A program made the translations under genes and the position numbers. Of a DNA stretch of 64,000 nt, positions 19,089 through 30,644 are shown piece after piece (positions within the stretch are counted from its first letter, which is position 1; the number at the start of each line of letters is the position of its first letter). The notes beneath the pieces were generated by a model, which worked only from the letters and a program-made list of their open reading frames with translations, was not told where the DNA came from and did no database searches. The stretch is from Mobilicoccus caccae. GTDB lineage: Bacteria; Actinomycetota; Actinomycetes; Actinomycetales; Dermatophilaceae. The stretch is from the NCBI RefSeq assembly GCF_030161635.1, contig NZ_BSUO01000001.1, forward strand, positions 2,461,199 through 2,525,198, read 5' to 3'.

Positions 19089-20498
19089 ATGCCCGAGCAC
19101 ACCCCGCTCGATGCCCCGCCCCGCCTCTGGCCGCTCTACGTGGCCGGGTTCGCCGCGACGTACACCTTCAGCATCGGCAACGTGGCCGCGCCGGACATCG
19201 CGGCCGATCTCGGCGCGACACCGGGTGAGATCTCGCTGGTCCTGGGGTCGTTCACGTCGGCCTTCGCGACCGTCCTCGTCCTCGGCGGGCGGCTCGGCGA
19301 CCGGTTCGGCCGGCGGCGCATGTTCGTCCTCGGGCTCGTCGGCGGCATCCTCACCGCGATCCTCGCCGCGGTGGCCCCCACGACTCCGCTGCTCATCGCG
19401 GCGCGCGGCATCCAGGGCATCGCCGCCGCGCTCGTCATGCCGCAGATCCTCGCCACGATCCAGGCGACCTCCACGGGCATCCGCCGGGCCCGGGGGATCG
19501 CGACGTTCAGTGCCACGAGCGGGGTCGGGACGGCGGCCGGGCAGGTCATCGGCGGCAGCCTCATCTCCGCCGACATCGCCGGCACGGGCTGGCGGGGCGC
19601 CGCCGCGTCCATCGCCGTCATCTGTGCCCTGGCCCTCGCCGGTGCCCGGTGGCTGCCGGCGACCCGCTCCGATCGGCGGGACGCGATCGACATCGGTGGC
19701 GCGGTCATCGTCGGGCTGGCGCTGGCGAGCCTGGTGTTCGGTCTGTCCCTCGGGCCGGGGCAGCACTGGTCCTGGTGGACCCTGGCGCTGCTGGTGGGCG
19801 GTGTGGTCGGGCTCGCCGCGTTCTGGCGCCACCAGTCGGTGCGCGAACGGACCGGGCGGCCGACGCTCGCGCCGCCCTCGGTCGTGCGACTCACGCCCGT
19901 GTGGGCGGGGCTGCTCATGGCCCTGACGTTCTTCGGCGGGTTCGGGGCGTTCATGTACGAGTACTCGGTGCTGACGCAGCGCCACCTCGGTCTCACCCCG
20001 GCGGCCTCCGGCTTCTCGCTGCTGCTGTTCGTGCTGGGATTCGTGCTCGCATCGGCCTCGATCGGGCACATCATGCGGTGGTGGGGTGCCCTGACCATGG
20101 AACGCGGAGCCTGCCTGCAACTCCTCGGCCTGGTGCTCGTCGCCGGTACGTGCTTTTTCGCCTCGCACACCGGGTCCGGCGCCGCGTGGGTGTGGTGGGT
20201 CCAGGCACCGGTCGCGTTCCTCGGCTTCGCGCAGGGCACCCAGTTCGCACCGCTCGTCTCGACGGTGATGAGCGAGGTCCCCCACTCCGTCGCGGGGTTG
20301 ACCGGCGGATTCGTCTCGACAGCGCAACAGGCGGCCCTCGCCCTGGGGGTGGCGACCCTGGGCGGGCTGTTCGTGTCGCTGGCCGACGTCATCGACCCCG
20401 TCGCGGCGTTCGGCTGGGTCGTGGCCGCACAGGGCGTGACGGCCGTCGTCTTCTGGGGCCTGGCCCGCCGACTCCGCCACGAGGCCCAACAGGACTGA
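19089..20498 (+). CDS. MFS transporter, drug:H+ antiporter type
   Basis: A 469-residue major facilitator protein, with about 14 hydrophobic segments suggesting the DHA2 (EmrB/QacA) branch. The motif A loop is GGRLGDRFGRRRMFVLG between helices 2 and 3. Other segments include GIQGIAAALVMPQILATIQ and GTAAGQVIGG (motif C region). Such pumps export antibiotics, dyes or metabolites; the substrate is not readable. ATG 19089 is chosen; in-frame GTG 19080 is possible. It is divergent from gatC and monocistronic. Confidence 0.85.
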   Translation: MPEHTPLDAPPRLWPLYVAGFAATYTFSIGNVAAPDIAADLGATPGEISLVLGSFTSAFATVLVLGGRLGDRFGRRRMFVLGLVGGILTAILAAVAPTTPLLIAARGIQGIAAALVMPQILATIQATSTGIRRARGIATFSATSGVGTAAGQVIGGSLISADIAGTGWRGAAASIAVICALALAGARWLPATRSDRRDAIDIGGAVIVGLALASLVFGLSLGPGQHWSWWTLALLVGGVVGLAAFWRHQSVRERTGRPTLAPPSVVRLTPVWAGLLMALTFFGGFGAFMYEYSVLTQRHLGLTPAASGFSLLLFVLGFVLASASIGHIMRWWGALTMERGACLQLLGLVLVAGTCFFASHTGSGAAWVWWVQAPVAFLGFAQGTQFAPLVSTVMSEVPHSVAGLTGGFVSTAQQAALALGVATLGGLFVSLADVIDPVAAFGWVVAAQGVTAVVFWGLARRLRHEAQQD

Positions 20499-20552
20499 AT
20501 CCGGGTGGCCGTGACGTCACCGGCCCCAGGCATCACGCCCCGCCGGCCGTCA

Positions 20553-20984
20553 TCACCGTCCTTCGACGCTCAACCACTCCCGGACAGCGTCGACGTACCC
20601 CCGATACGCCGTGAGCGCCATCGGGGCCGCCGCCACGACGCGGCTGCGGTCCACGTCGACGTACTCGTACTCGTGCACGAGGACGTTGCGGAGTCCGACG
20701 CTCGGTGTCAGCACCTCGGCGGCCTCGTGCGTGATGAGGCCCGCATCGGCGGCCAACACGAAGGACTCCCGTGTCGAACCCGGCGCCCGCCCCAGGGTCA
20801 CACCGGCCACGTGGCCGTTGATGTCACCGGCCAGATCGACGAGCTGGGTCAGGATCCGTTCCAGCGCAAGGTGGGTCACTGCGTCGCCGTCGGCCGGGTC
20901 GAGCCGCTCGAGAACCCTGAGCAGGTCGTCCATGGCCAGCAGACGGCGAAGGACGATCTGGGTGTCGAGGTCGCGGGGGCTCAT
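20553..20984 (-). CDS. hepT: HepT-like HEPN ribonuclease toxin
   Basis: A 143-residue DUF86/HEPN-domain protein, the toxin of a MntA-HepT (type VII) toxin-antitoxin pair. The HEPN RNase motif R-x4-H-x-Y is intact: Arg99, His104, Tyr106 in RNVLVHEYEY. In the characterised Shewanella system HepT cleaves RNA and is inactivated when MntA adds AMP to that Tyr. ATG 20984 overlaps the mntA stop in ATGA. The antitoxin-first order matches the family. Confidence 0.85.
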   Translation of the reverse strand: MSPRDLDTQIVLRRLLAMDDLLRVLERLDPADGDAVTHLALERILTQLVDLAGDINGHVAGVTLGRAPGSTRESFVLAADAGLITHEAAEVLTPSVGLRNVLVHEYEYVDVDRSRVVAAAPMALTAYRGYVDAVREWLSVEGR

Positions 20985-21391
20985 CGGCGTCCCACCAGAG
21001 ACAGGGCGAGATCCCGATACCGCTGCGTGTCGCGGTATTCCCCGAAGGCGCGCATCTGGGCCGTGGCGAACCGATGCGGCGTCCGCTCGACGAGCCGCTC
21101 CCCGCGGCCCAGCGCGGCCCATGCCGCCACCGGATCCGCGTGGTGCAGCGGCATCACGTCGACGTGGTCACCGAACAGGTCGAGCAGGTCGTTGACGACG
21201 GCGAGGTGGTCGGGATCGGTGCCGCGCACCGGCAGATATGCGAGGTCCAGATCGCCGGCCTGAGCCGGGTCGTGGCGTGCACTTCCGTGCAGCACCATGA
21301 GGTCGAGGCCGTGACGCGCGCACATCGACTCGAGTCGCCCGTCGTCGACGGCGGCGCGCAACTCCCCCACCGCCTGCCCGACCGTCCTCAT
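20981..21391 (-). CDS. mntA: MntA-like nucleotidyltransferase antitoxin
   Basis: A 136-residue minimal nucleotidyltransferase (MNT domain), partner of hepT. The pol-beta-type motif is visible: Gly36-Ser37 in LMVLHGSARH, then Asp47 and Asp49 in GDLDLAYLP, with a later Asp in GDHVDVMPL as the probable third metal ligand. It would transfer AMP to the HepT active-site Tyr, neutralising it. The start ATG 21391 is chosen because TACCAT ends 6 bases upstream (leaderless); ATG 21412 is in frame but lies across that promoter. Confidence 0.83.
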   Translation of the reverse strand: MRTVGQAVGELRAAVDDGRLESMCARHGLDLMVLHGSARHDPAQAGDLDLAYLPVRGTDPDHLAVVNDLLDLFGDHVDVMPLHHADPVAAWAALGRGERLVERTPHRFATAQMRAFGEYRDTQRYRDLALSLVGRR

Positions 21392-21397
21392 GTCGTC

Positions 21398-21403
21398 ATG
21401 GTA
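21398..21403 (-). promoter_or_regulatory. -10 element of mntA-hepT (leaderless)
   Basis: TACCAT on the minus strand, 6 bases before ATG 21391. Confidence 0.5.
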
Positions 21404-21520
21404 GGTCCCCATCGTCGGCCGCATTCACAGAAGCCCACGCTCGTAGGCCACCCGCACGGCGGCGGCACGGGCGCCGTCGGCAGGTCGTCCCGATTGTCCC
21501 GCCCCGGCGCTCCAGGCGTG

Positions 21521-21536
21521 TCCACCGATCGGTGGA
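21521..21536. promoter_or_regulatory. 16-bp palindrome, possible operator
   Basis: TCCACCGATCGGTGGA is a perfect palindrome in the divergent region between mntA and the acyltransferase gene, 45 bases before the latter's -10. A related CCGATCGGTG occurs again at 21548-21557. Confidence 0.4.
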
Positions 21537-21581
21537 CGGGGGCGCACCCGATCGGTGAAGTGCCGACGACCTGCGCCTTCG

Positions 21582-21587
21582 TAGCGT
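21582..21587 (+). promoter_or_regulatory. -10 element of acyltransferase gene (leaderless)
   Basis: TAGCGT, 7 bases before GTG 21595. Confidence 0.5.
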
Positions 21588-21594
21588 CGATGGC

Positions 21595-22809
21595 GTGAGT
21601 ACTCAGGCCGTCCCCACCGCCACCTCGACCGGCCCGCGCCTGCACGGCCTCGACGCCCTGCGTGGAGGCGCCCTGCTGCTCGGCATCGTCCTGCACGCGT
21701 TGCTCCCGTTCGTGCCCGGGATGCCGTGGATGCCGTGGATGATCGTCGACCAGACCTCGACCGTCTACGCCCTCCCGGTGGTGACCGTCGTCCACCTGTT
21801 CCGCATGTCGCTGTTCATGCTGCTCGCGGGGTACTTCGCCCACGTGGTCGTGCACAAACGCGGTCTGCGGCGGTTCCTGCGCGAACGCACGATCCGCATC
21901 GCGCTGCCCGTGTTCGCCTTCTGGCCGTTCGTCATCCTCCCTCTCGGCCTCATCGCCGGGCTCTGGCACGCCGTCCACGGGCTCCCGCTGCCGACGCCAC
22001 CGAACAGCGGCCCACCCTGGGCCCTGCCCACCGGCCACCTGTGGTTCCTGTGGGTGCTGTTCCAGTGCATCCTCGTGCTCGCGGCCGTCCGCACCCTGGG
22101 CCGCCGGCTGCTCCCGCAGTGGACGTCGCGACTCGCTGACCGGGGAACGAGCCTCGTCACCGGCCCGTGGGGCGTGCTCGTGCTCGCGGTGCCGTACGCG
22201 GCCGTCCAACTGGCGCAGGGACAGGCCGCCTCCGGCCTCGATGCCGGCACGGTCGGCGCGGCGTACGGCGGCATCCGCGAACCGGCGACGATCCTGCCCG
22301 AACTCCTGCCGCTGATCGCGTTCCTCACGGCGTTCACCTGCGGCCGGCTCCTGGCCCGGCGTCCGGCGGCGCTGGAGGAGCTCGGCCCGCGGTGGGGTGT
22401 CCACCTCGGCGCTGCGGGGATCGGGTCGCTCGTCGTCCTCGCGCTGACCTCCGGCCTCGGCGGGACGTCCACGTCGTCGCACGTCGCTCTGGCCGTCGCC
22501 TCGGCGATCTCGGCCTGGGCCTGGGTGTACGGGCTCGTGGGCGTGGCGACGACCCATCTGCGCACCGAACGCCGCTGGGTGCGCTACCTCGCCGACGCCT
22601 CGTACTGGATGTACGTCGCACACCTCCCGCTGGTCCTCGGGATCGGGGCGCTCCTGACCCACCTGCCCTGGCCCGCGGAGCTGAAACTGCTGGTCACGCT
22701 GGGCACCACGACGGCGGTCCTGCTGCTCGCCTACGACGCGTTCGTGCGCTCGACGTGGATCGGTCGGTGGCTGAACGGGCGTCGACTGCCGCGGGCGTGC
22801 CGCTGCTGA
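21595..22809 (+). CDS. membrane acyltransferase 3 family protein
   Basis: A 404-residue integral membrane protein with about ten helices, of the acyltransferase-3 (OafA/MdoC-like) superfamily. The N-terminus RLHGLDALRGGALLLGIVLHALLPF carries the conserved Arg-Gly and helix-1 His of the family, followed by LFMLLAGYFA and RRFLRERTIRIALPV (the RxxR(I)xxP segment). The closest named groups are OpgC/MdoC-like glucan succinyl transferases. These enzymes acylate surface glycans or lipids. The leaderless start at GTG 21595 is supported by TAGCGT upstream. Substrate unknown. Confidence 0.8.
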   Translation: MSTQAVPTATSTGPRLHGLDALRGGALLLGIVLHALLPFVPGMPWMPWMIVDQTSTVYALPVVTVVHLFRMSLFMLLAGYFAHVVVHKRGLRRFLRERTIRIALPVFAFWPFVILPLGLIAGLWHAVHGLPLPTPPNSGPPWALPTGHLWFLWVLFQCILVLAAVRTLGRRLLPQWTSRLADRGTSLVTGPWGVLVLAVPYAAVQLAQGQAASGLDAGTVGAAYGGIREPATILPELLPLIAFLTAFTCGRLLARRPAALEELGPRWGVHLGAAGIGSLVVLALTSGLGGTSTSSHVALAVASAISAWAWVYGLVGVATTHLRTERRWVRYLADASYWMYVAHLPLVLGIGALLTHLPWPAELKLLVTLGTTTAVLLLAYDAFVRSTWIGRWLNGRRLPRACRC

Positions 22810-22867
22810 TCGCGGCACCGCCCCGACACCCCCGCCTCGCTAGTCTCCCGTCACTACCCGCCCGTGG

Positions 22868-25009
22868 CTACCCGCGGCCCGGACGCCACCGGAACGGACG
22901 CAGCGTGGCCGGGGGCGTCACGGCCGCCGGGTCCTCGCCCTGGACCGCGGCGACGATGCGGCGGAAGGACGTGGTCCCCGGCTCGACCACGTCGGCGTGT
23001 CCGCGTGGGCCGTAGAGGATCTCGCCCGCACGCCGGTCGTCCTTGTCGACCTCCCAGATGCCGGTGTCGAGGTCGCGGATGCCCAGGAGGGTCGTCGGGT
23101 CGGCCCCCAGGGTGCGCTCGCCGAACCATCCGGCCGCCGATCGGGCGGGGGTGAAGGAGAGGGTGGACAGCGAGGACACCGCGGCGTCGCCCCGGCGCCA
23201 CAGACGGATGAGGTCGCCCGGGGCCGTCAGGCAGTACCGGACGACGTGGCGCGGGCGCCCGAGGGCGTCGTGATCGGGGTACTCGGCCACCGACCGCAGG
23301 CCGGGCCCGATGCCGGGCACGCCGGCGTGCACCACCGTGTCGACCCGGAGCCCGAGGGCCTCGGCCGCGCCGACGATGACGCCGCCGTAGGAGTGCCCGA
23401 CCACGGTGATCGGCGTGCCGTCCGGCACGTCGAGACCTTCGACGAGGTCGCGCAGGGGGGCCGCGGCGAGTCTGGCGAACCGGCCGGACGGCGCGTGGGT
23501 GCCGATCGCGGAGGGGAACTCCGCACCCATCCAGGTGATCACGGCCGTGCGCCCCGAGGCGTCGGCGCGCTGCAGGGCCCGCGCGATGCCCGTGGGCCAG
23601 CCGAACTGCCGGACCGTGGTGCCGGTACCGCCGACGTACACCGCCACGCGGGTGGTGTCCTCGTCGAGCAGGCCCCAGAGCTCGACGACGCGCCCGCTCG
23701 GTGCGTACTGGAGGACCTGACGGTGGGCGCGCACTCCCCGCCCCTGATCGGCGCGATCGTGCAGGAGTTGCTGGGTCAGCGTGACCATGGCCCGGTGCTC
23801 GACCCGCAGGGCGTTCGGCCGGTCGTGATCGAGCGTCGCCAGGGCCGTGATCTCGTCGTTCGCGAGCCAGACGTCGAGGAGGGCACCGCGGGCGCGGCGC
23901 AGGGGTGAGGAGGAGTCGCGTTCTCGACTGGCGCTGACCTGGTGCTGCAGCGCCACGTCGGTCGCCCGCATCCGACGCAGGTCGGCCCGCATGACGAGCC
24001 GGTTGGCCCTCGTGCGCACCGTGGGCGGGACCCCGTCGAGGCCACCCACGAGGCGCGGGTACAGCAGGGCGACCCGGTCGAGCTCGTCGTCGGTCTGCTC
24101 CGCACAGGCACGGCGGACCCGGGCGACCTGCAGCAGCGACACCGCGTGGGCGGGGACGTCATCGCCGGCCCCGGCCCCACCCTCGTTCGCAGGGACGAGA
24201 GCCTCGGCCAGCCACGGTGTGGCGCCGGTGTCGGCCGGATCGGTGAGCACCGCCACCAGGTCGGGGTCACGAGCGATCAGGCGTCGTGCCTCGGTCGTCG
24301 GGACGCCGCTGAGCGCCGACCGGTCGGCGGCGAGGCGGGGTGAGTCCCACCGGGAGCCCGCGAGCAGCCCCCGGAGGTCGGGAAGCCTGCAGGTGGCGTC
24401 CTCGAGGCGCCGGCGGCACAGCGCGTCGGCCTCGCCGAGTCGGTCGGTGTGACTGCGCAGGCGTCGCAGCGCCATGGGACGGTCACGCAGGAGTCTGCGC
24501 AGGTCACGGCCATCGCTCTCGAGGGCCGCGACGAGATCGGCGAACGCGGCCCGGACGTCTCCGAGTGCCGCGACCGTCGTCTCCGCCGCCTGCGGGTCGA
24601 CCTGGGCACGCGCCAGAGCGGACTCCAGGCGCGGGAGGAGGTCGTCCAGGCGGTGCACTGCGTGCCGGACATAGGCGGGGTCGACGACCATCCAGGGGTG
24701 TACGAAGGGCCGAAGTACCGTGGTGGCCAGTGCGGAGGCCGTGACCGCGGCCGCGGAATCGGCGGATTCGCGCGCCCGCCCCGAGTCGGTCGGTGCAGGC
24801 TCAGGACCCGGCTCGTCGGGGAGGCCGGAGGTCTCGACGACCTCCGCGAGGTCGCCCACGAGCAGACCCACGGCGATCGAGAAGTCGTACCCGACGTCGC
24901 CGGTCCTCGAGCCCGGAAGATGATCGATCGAATACTGCACCGCCGCAGCCACACCCCACCCGCCGGCGAGGTCGTGCAGGTCGCCGGCGAGTCCCTCCGA
25001 CCCGCTCAT
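22868..25009 (-). CDS. DUF1023 alpha/beta hydrolase
   Basis: A 713-residue actinobacterial protein. The C-terminal third is a DUF1023 alpha/beta-hydrolase: VAVYVGGTGTTVRQFGW, ITWMGAEFPSA and the nucleophile elbow VVGHSYGGVIVG with Ser540. The N-terminal ~400 residues are helical and Arg/Leu/Asp-rich, with WXG-like amphipathic segments but no transmembrane segment or signal peptide. Families with this layout often have an N-terminal helical bundle and are of unknown role, possibly cell-envelope esterases exported by other means. ATG 25009 is preceded by AGGGGGCGG. It ends convergently with the acyltransferase gene. Confidence 0.8.
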   Translation of the reverse strand: MSGSEGLAGDLHDLAGGWGVAAAVQYSIDHLPGSRTGDVGYDFSIAVGLLVGDLAEVVETSGLPDEPGPEPAPTDSGRARESADSAAAVTASALATTVLRPFVHPWMVVDPAYVRHAVHRLDDLLPRLESALARAQVDPQAAETTVAALGDVRAAFADLVAALESDGRDLRRLLRDRPMALRRLRSHTDRLGEADALCRRRLEDATCRLPDLRGLLAGSRWDSPRLAADRSALSGVPTTEARRLIARDPDLVAVLTDPADTGATPWLAEALVPANEGGAGAGDDVPAHAVSLLQVARVRRACAEQTDDELDRVALLYPRLVGGLDGVPPTVRTRANRLVMRADLRRMRATDVALQHQVSASRERDSSSPLRRARGALLDVWLANDEITALATLDHDRPNALRVEHRAMVTLTQQLLHDRADQGRGVRAHRQVLQYAPSGRVVELWGLLDEDTTRVAVYVGGTGTTVRQFGWPTGIARALQRADASGRTAVITWMGAEFPSAIGTHAPSGRFARLAAAPLRDLVEGLDVPDGTPITVVGHSYGGVIVGAAEALGLRVDTVVHAGVPGIGPGLRSVAEYPDHDALGRPRHVVRYCLTAPGDLIRLWRRGDAAVSSLSTLSFTPARSAAGWFGERTLGADPTTLLGIRDLDTGIWEVDKDDRRAGEILYGPRGHADVVEPGTTSFRRIVAAVQGEDPAAVTPPATLRPFRWRPGRG

Positions 25010-25036
25010 CGCCGCCCCCTTTCAGTCCCTCCGTCC

Positions 25037-27478
<2,442 letters not shown>

Positions 27479-27497
27479 TCACCGGCGGGGCGGGTCC

Positions 27498-28550
27498 TCA
27501 GGAGCCCGCAATCCGCCAGTGCAGCTCGCGGGCGGCGTCCAGCAGCACCCGGTGCGCCGACTCCGCGGCGGCGGGGGTCCAGCCGGCCAGTCCACAGGCG
27601 GGAGTGAGCGTCACGCCGTCGAGATCGGCCTGCGGCAGGCCGAGTTCACCCCAACGCCGCATCAGCGGGTCGACGAGCAGGTCGCGCGCGCCCTGACGCC
27701 CCTGCTCGCGGCGGGCCACGGCCGACGCCACGTCGACCCCCGCCCACAGCGCCACCCCGTCCTCGACGGTGACGGCGACCGACTCCCAGCCGCGCTCCCC
27801 GAGCGCCCCCACGTCGACGGCGACGGCGTCCACACCCGCACCCCGCAACACCTGCAGCGGTGGCCGCGGCGCGCAGCAGTGGGCGAGCACCCCCGTGGCC
27901 CCCGCCGACCGGACGACCTGGACGACCTCGGCCAGGACCCGGCGGACCTCCTCCTGGTCGACCGCGCGCACCCGCCCGAATCCCGACGAGGTGGGGAGTT
28001 CGCCGCCGAGCACCCCCGGCAGTGACGGCTCGTCGAGCTGCACCATGATCTCGGCCTCGGGCAGCACCCGGGCCACGTCGCCCAGATGCACCCGGATGCC
28101 CTCGGCCAGCGACTGCGCCAGGTCACGGCGTGCGCCCTCGTCCTCGACGCTGCGCTCACCGCGCGCCAGACGCACGTGCGCCGCCAAGGTCCACGGCCCG
28201 GTGACGGCGACCTTGAACGGTCCGGAGTACCCGTCGAACGCCTCCGCGAGGTCGTCGAGGTCGCGGCGCATGAGCTGGGTCGTCCGGTCCTGATCCCGGC
28301 CGGGGCGGTCGACGAAGCGCCACCCCGAGGGCTGCAGGTCGACGGGGAGCTCCACCAGCAGTCCGGCGGCCCGACCGATCATGTCGGCGCCCGGTCCGCG
28401 TGCGGGCAGTTCCGGGAGGTAGGGGATGCCGAAGCGCAGACCGTCGGACTCCACCTCACCGAGGGTGTCCCGCACGAGGCGCAGCGTGGTCCGCATGTCC
28501 TCCCCGGGCCACGAGCCGATGCCCGACGCGGTGCTGGTGCGCGTGTCCAT
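27498..28550 (-). CDS. MetE C-terminal domain-like (B12-independent methionine synthase family) protein
   Basis: A 350-residue protein matching the C-terminal, catalytic half of cobalamin-independent methionine synthase, without the N-terminal half. The barrel begins GIGSWPGEDM and holds VTGPWTLA, IMVQLDEPSLPG and the metal-binding cluster region VLAHCCAPRPP (His/Cys). Actinobacteria commonly have this short form next to ligA (mycobacteria show the same neighbourhood); whether it makes methionine is unproven. ATG 28550 follows GGGAGCG. A TAGAGT hexamer about 60 bases upstream (minus strand, 28608-28613) may be its -10. Confidence 0.75.
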   Translation of the reverse strand: MDTRTSTASGIGSWPGEDMRTTLRLVRDTLGEVESDGLRFGIPYLPELPARGPGADMIGRAAGLLVELPVDLQPSGWRFVDRPGRDQDRTTQLMRRDLDDLAEAFDGYSGPFKVAVTGPWTLAAHVRLARGERSVEDEGARRDLAQSLAEGIRVHLGDVARVLPEAEIMVQLDEPSLPGVLGGELPTSSGFGRVRAVDQEEVRRVLAEVVQVVRSAGATGVLAHCCAPRPPLQVLRGAGVDAVAVDVGALGERGWESVAVTVEDGVALWAGVDVASAVARREQGRQGARDLLVDPLMRRWGELGLPQADLDGVTLTPACGLAGWTPAAAESAHRVLLDAARELHWRIAGS

Positions 28551-28700
28551 GTCGCTCCCGATGCTCGTGGTGTCTCGGCGTCGTCCTTGGCAGGGTGCCC
28601 GCCCGACTCTAGTGGTCCCCCAGCTCAGGGCGGCACTACCCTGGATCGAACGGGTGGGCCGTCCCACCCCCATGAGGCAGGGACATCGAGGAGCGAGCGC

Positions 28701-29282
28701 GTGCCGGAGGCATTCAGAGGCTGGCCCATCTGGGCGCTCTTCGCGTTCTTCTTCTTCCTGGCCATGGCACGCGGCCAGGCGACGTACTGGCTCGCGCGCT
28801 ACCTGACCCGCGCAGGCCTGAAGAACGCGGAGCCGACCGGATGGCGCGGGCGCATGGCGAGATGGCTGGACGGTTCCGGCGTCGACCACGGAGCCCAGGT
28901 GCTGCGCCGGTGGGGTCTGGTCGCCGTTCCTCTGTGCTATCTGACGGTCGGCCTGCAGAGCGCGATCATCGCCGCGGCGGGGGTCATCAGGATCTCCGCC
29001 CTCGCGTTCACGCTCGCGCAGATCCCGGGCGCCCTCGCCTGGGCGACGATCTACTCGACCATCGGGTGGGGGCTGTGGCAGGCGACCTTCCTCGCGATCG
29101 CCGGATCACCGTGGGGTCTGGTGATGTTCCTCGCGTTGACGATCGCCGTCGTGCTCCTCGTCCGAGGACATCGTCGACGCAGCCGCCGCCGCAGCGACGA
29201 CGTCGGCGCCGAGGAGACCCCGTCCACCCCGGACGAGCACGATGACGACCGCGCTCGAACAGGGCGGACGCCGCCGGCCTGA
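28701..29282 (+). CDS. DedA/VTT-domain-like membrane protein
   Basis: A 193-residue membrane protein resembling the SNARE-associated/VTT (DedA) family in short form. An N-terminal helix (WPIWALFAFFFFLAMARGQATYWLARYLTR) is followed by a Gly/Arg-rich loop, RWGLVAVPLCYLTVGLQSAIIAAAGVIR and two more helices; the tail is charged (RRRSRRRSDD). DedA proteins take part in membrane lipid flipping. GTG 28701 has GAGGAG 7 bases upstream, which decides the start. Divergent from the MetE-like gene. Confidence 0.65.
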   Translation: MPEAFRGWPIWALFAFFFFLAMARGQATYWLARYLTRAGLKNAEPTGWRGRMARWLDGSGVDHGAQVLRRWGLVAVPLCYLTVGLQSAIIAAAGVIRISALAFTLAQIPGALAWATIYSTIGWGLWQATFLAIAGSPWGLVMFLALTIAVVLLVRGHRRRSRRRSDDVGAEETPSTPDEHDDDRARTGRTPPA

Positions 29283-29328
29283 ACACTCCGGTTCGTCACG
29301 ACCCAAGCTGACGCCGCCGGCGCAGCGG

Positions 29329-30485
29329 TCAGAGACCCAGTTCGCGTCCGATGAGTTCCTTCATGATCTCGTTCGACCCGGCCCAGATGCGGGTGACGCG
29401 GGCATCGCGCCAGGCCCTGGCCACGCGGTACTCGTTCATGAATCCATAGCCGCCGTGCAGTTGCACGCACGCATCGAGGACCTCGCCCTGGATGTCGGAG
29501 CTCCACCACTTGGCCTTGGCCGCGTCGGTGGGGGTGAGCTCGCCCTCGGAGTGCAGCGTCACGCAGGCGTCGACGAAGGCCTGGGTCACCTCGATCTTGG
29601 TGACGAGCTCGGCCATGAGGAACTTGTTGTGCTGGAAGGATCCGATGGCCTGGCCGAACGCCTTGCGCTCCTTGGTGTACTCGATCGTCTCGCGCAGGAT
29701 CTGGGCCGCGTGGGCGGTGTTGGAGACCGCGGCGCCGATGCGCTCCTGCGGCAGGTGCTGCATCATCGCGATGAAGCCGCGCCCCTCCTCGCCCAACAGG
29801 TGGGTGTCGGGCACACGCACGTTGTCGAAGAACAGCTCGGCCGTGTCGGATTCGGTCTGGCCCACCTTGTCGAGCTTGGTGCCCTTGGTGAACCCGGCCG
29901 TTCCCGCCTCGAGCACGAAGAGGCTGATGCCTTTGGCGCCCTTGGTGGGGTCGGTGCGCACCGCGACGATGGCGAGGTCGCACTGGTGGCCGTTGGTGAT
30001 GAACGTCTTGCTGCCGTTGATGATCCAGTCGCCGGAGCCGTCGTCGGCGCGGACGGCCGTGGACTTGAGCCCGGCCAGGTCCGAACCGCCGGAAGGTTCG
30101 GTCATGCCGATGGCGATGATCGTCTCGCCGGAGGCGATGCCCGGCAGCCAGCGCTGCTTCTGCTCCTCCGTGCCCAGCGCCACGATGTAGGGGGCGCAGA
30201 TGTCGGAGTGGATGCCGAAACACGAGCCCGTGGCCGCGTTGAAGTGGGCGAGCTCCTCACCGAGGACGGCGTTGAAGCGGTAGTCGTCGGCCCCGGAGCC
30301 GCCGTACTCCTCGGGGATGCACAGGCCGAAGAAACCCTGGCGGCCGGCCTCGAGCCAGATGTCGCGCGCGGGATGGTCCTGGCCTCGAGCATCTCCTCGG
30401 CGCGCGGGGCGAGGACGCGCTGCACGAACTCCTTGGCGGACTCGCGGAACGCCTCGTGGTCCTCGGTGTAGGTGGTGCGCAGCAT
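29329..30485 (-). CDS. acyl-CoA dehydrogenase, frameshifted in this sequence
   Basis: A FAD acyl-CoA dehydrogenase of the long-chain/isovaleryl type. Evidence: GLCIPEEYGGSGADDYR, IAIGMTEPSGGSDLAG, INGSKTFITNGHQCDL and GGYGFMNEYRVARAWRDARV. The base usually found before the C-terminal Gly-Ser is Ala (IWAGSNEIM), and HLPQERIGAA supplies the alternative catalytic Glu as in LCAD. The first 37 residues (MLRTTYTEDHEAFRESAKEF onward) are in another frame; the break lies in a CGCGCGCG tract at 30363-30370. Removing one CG pair gives 384 residues. ATG 30485. It is divergent from a TetR gene and shares an operator region with it. Confidence 0.82.
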
Positions 30486-30570
30486 GGTCGGCTCCTCGGG
30501 TCGGCTCGCGTGCTGGACGCCCGCCGAGGCGACCCAGCCGGTGCTCGGGCGTACAGTGACCGAGCAGGTG

Positions 30571-30584
30571 ACCAAGCGCTTGCT
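30571..30584. promoter_or_regulatory. KstR2-like operator between acyl-CoA dehydrogenase and TetR genes
   Basis: ACCAAGCGCTTGCT matches AnCAAGnnCTTGnT, the palindrome bound by mycobacterial KstR2, at every fixed position. It lies 86 bases before the dehydrogenase start and 61 before the TetR start, so the adjacent TetR protein is the likely ligand. Confidence 0.65.
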
Positions 30585-30644
30585 TAGTCGGTGACTCCAT
30601 ACTCGCCGGTAATAAGGGAACGCGTCAAGACCGGAGGTGCGGGC

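Noticed and set aside
21392..21412. Upstream ATG (21412) as mntA start
   Set aside because: It lies across the TACCAT -10 that fits a leaderless start at 21391.
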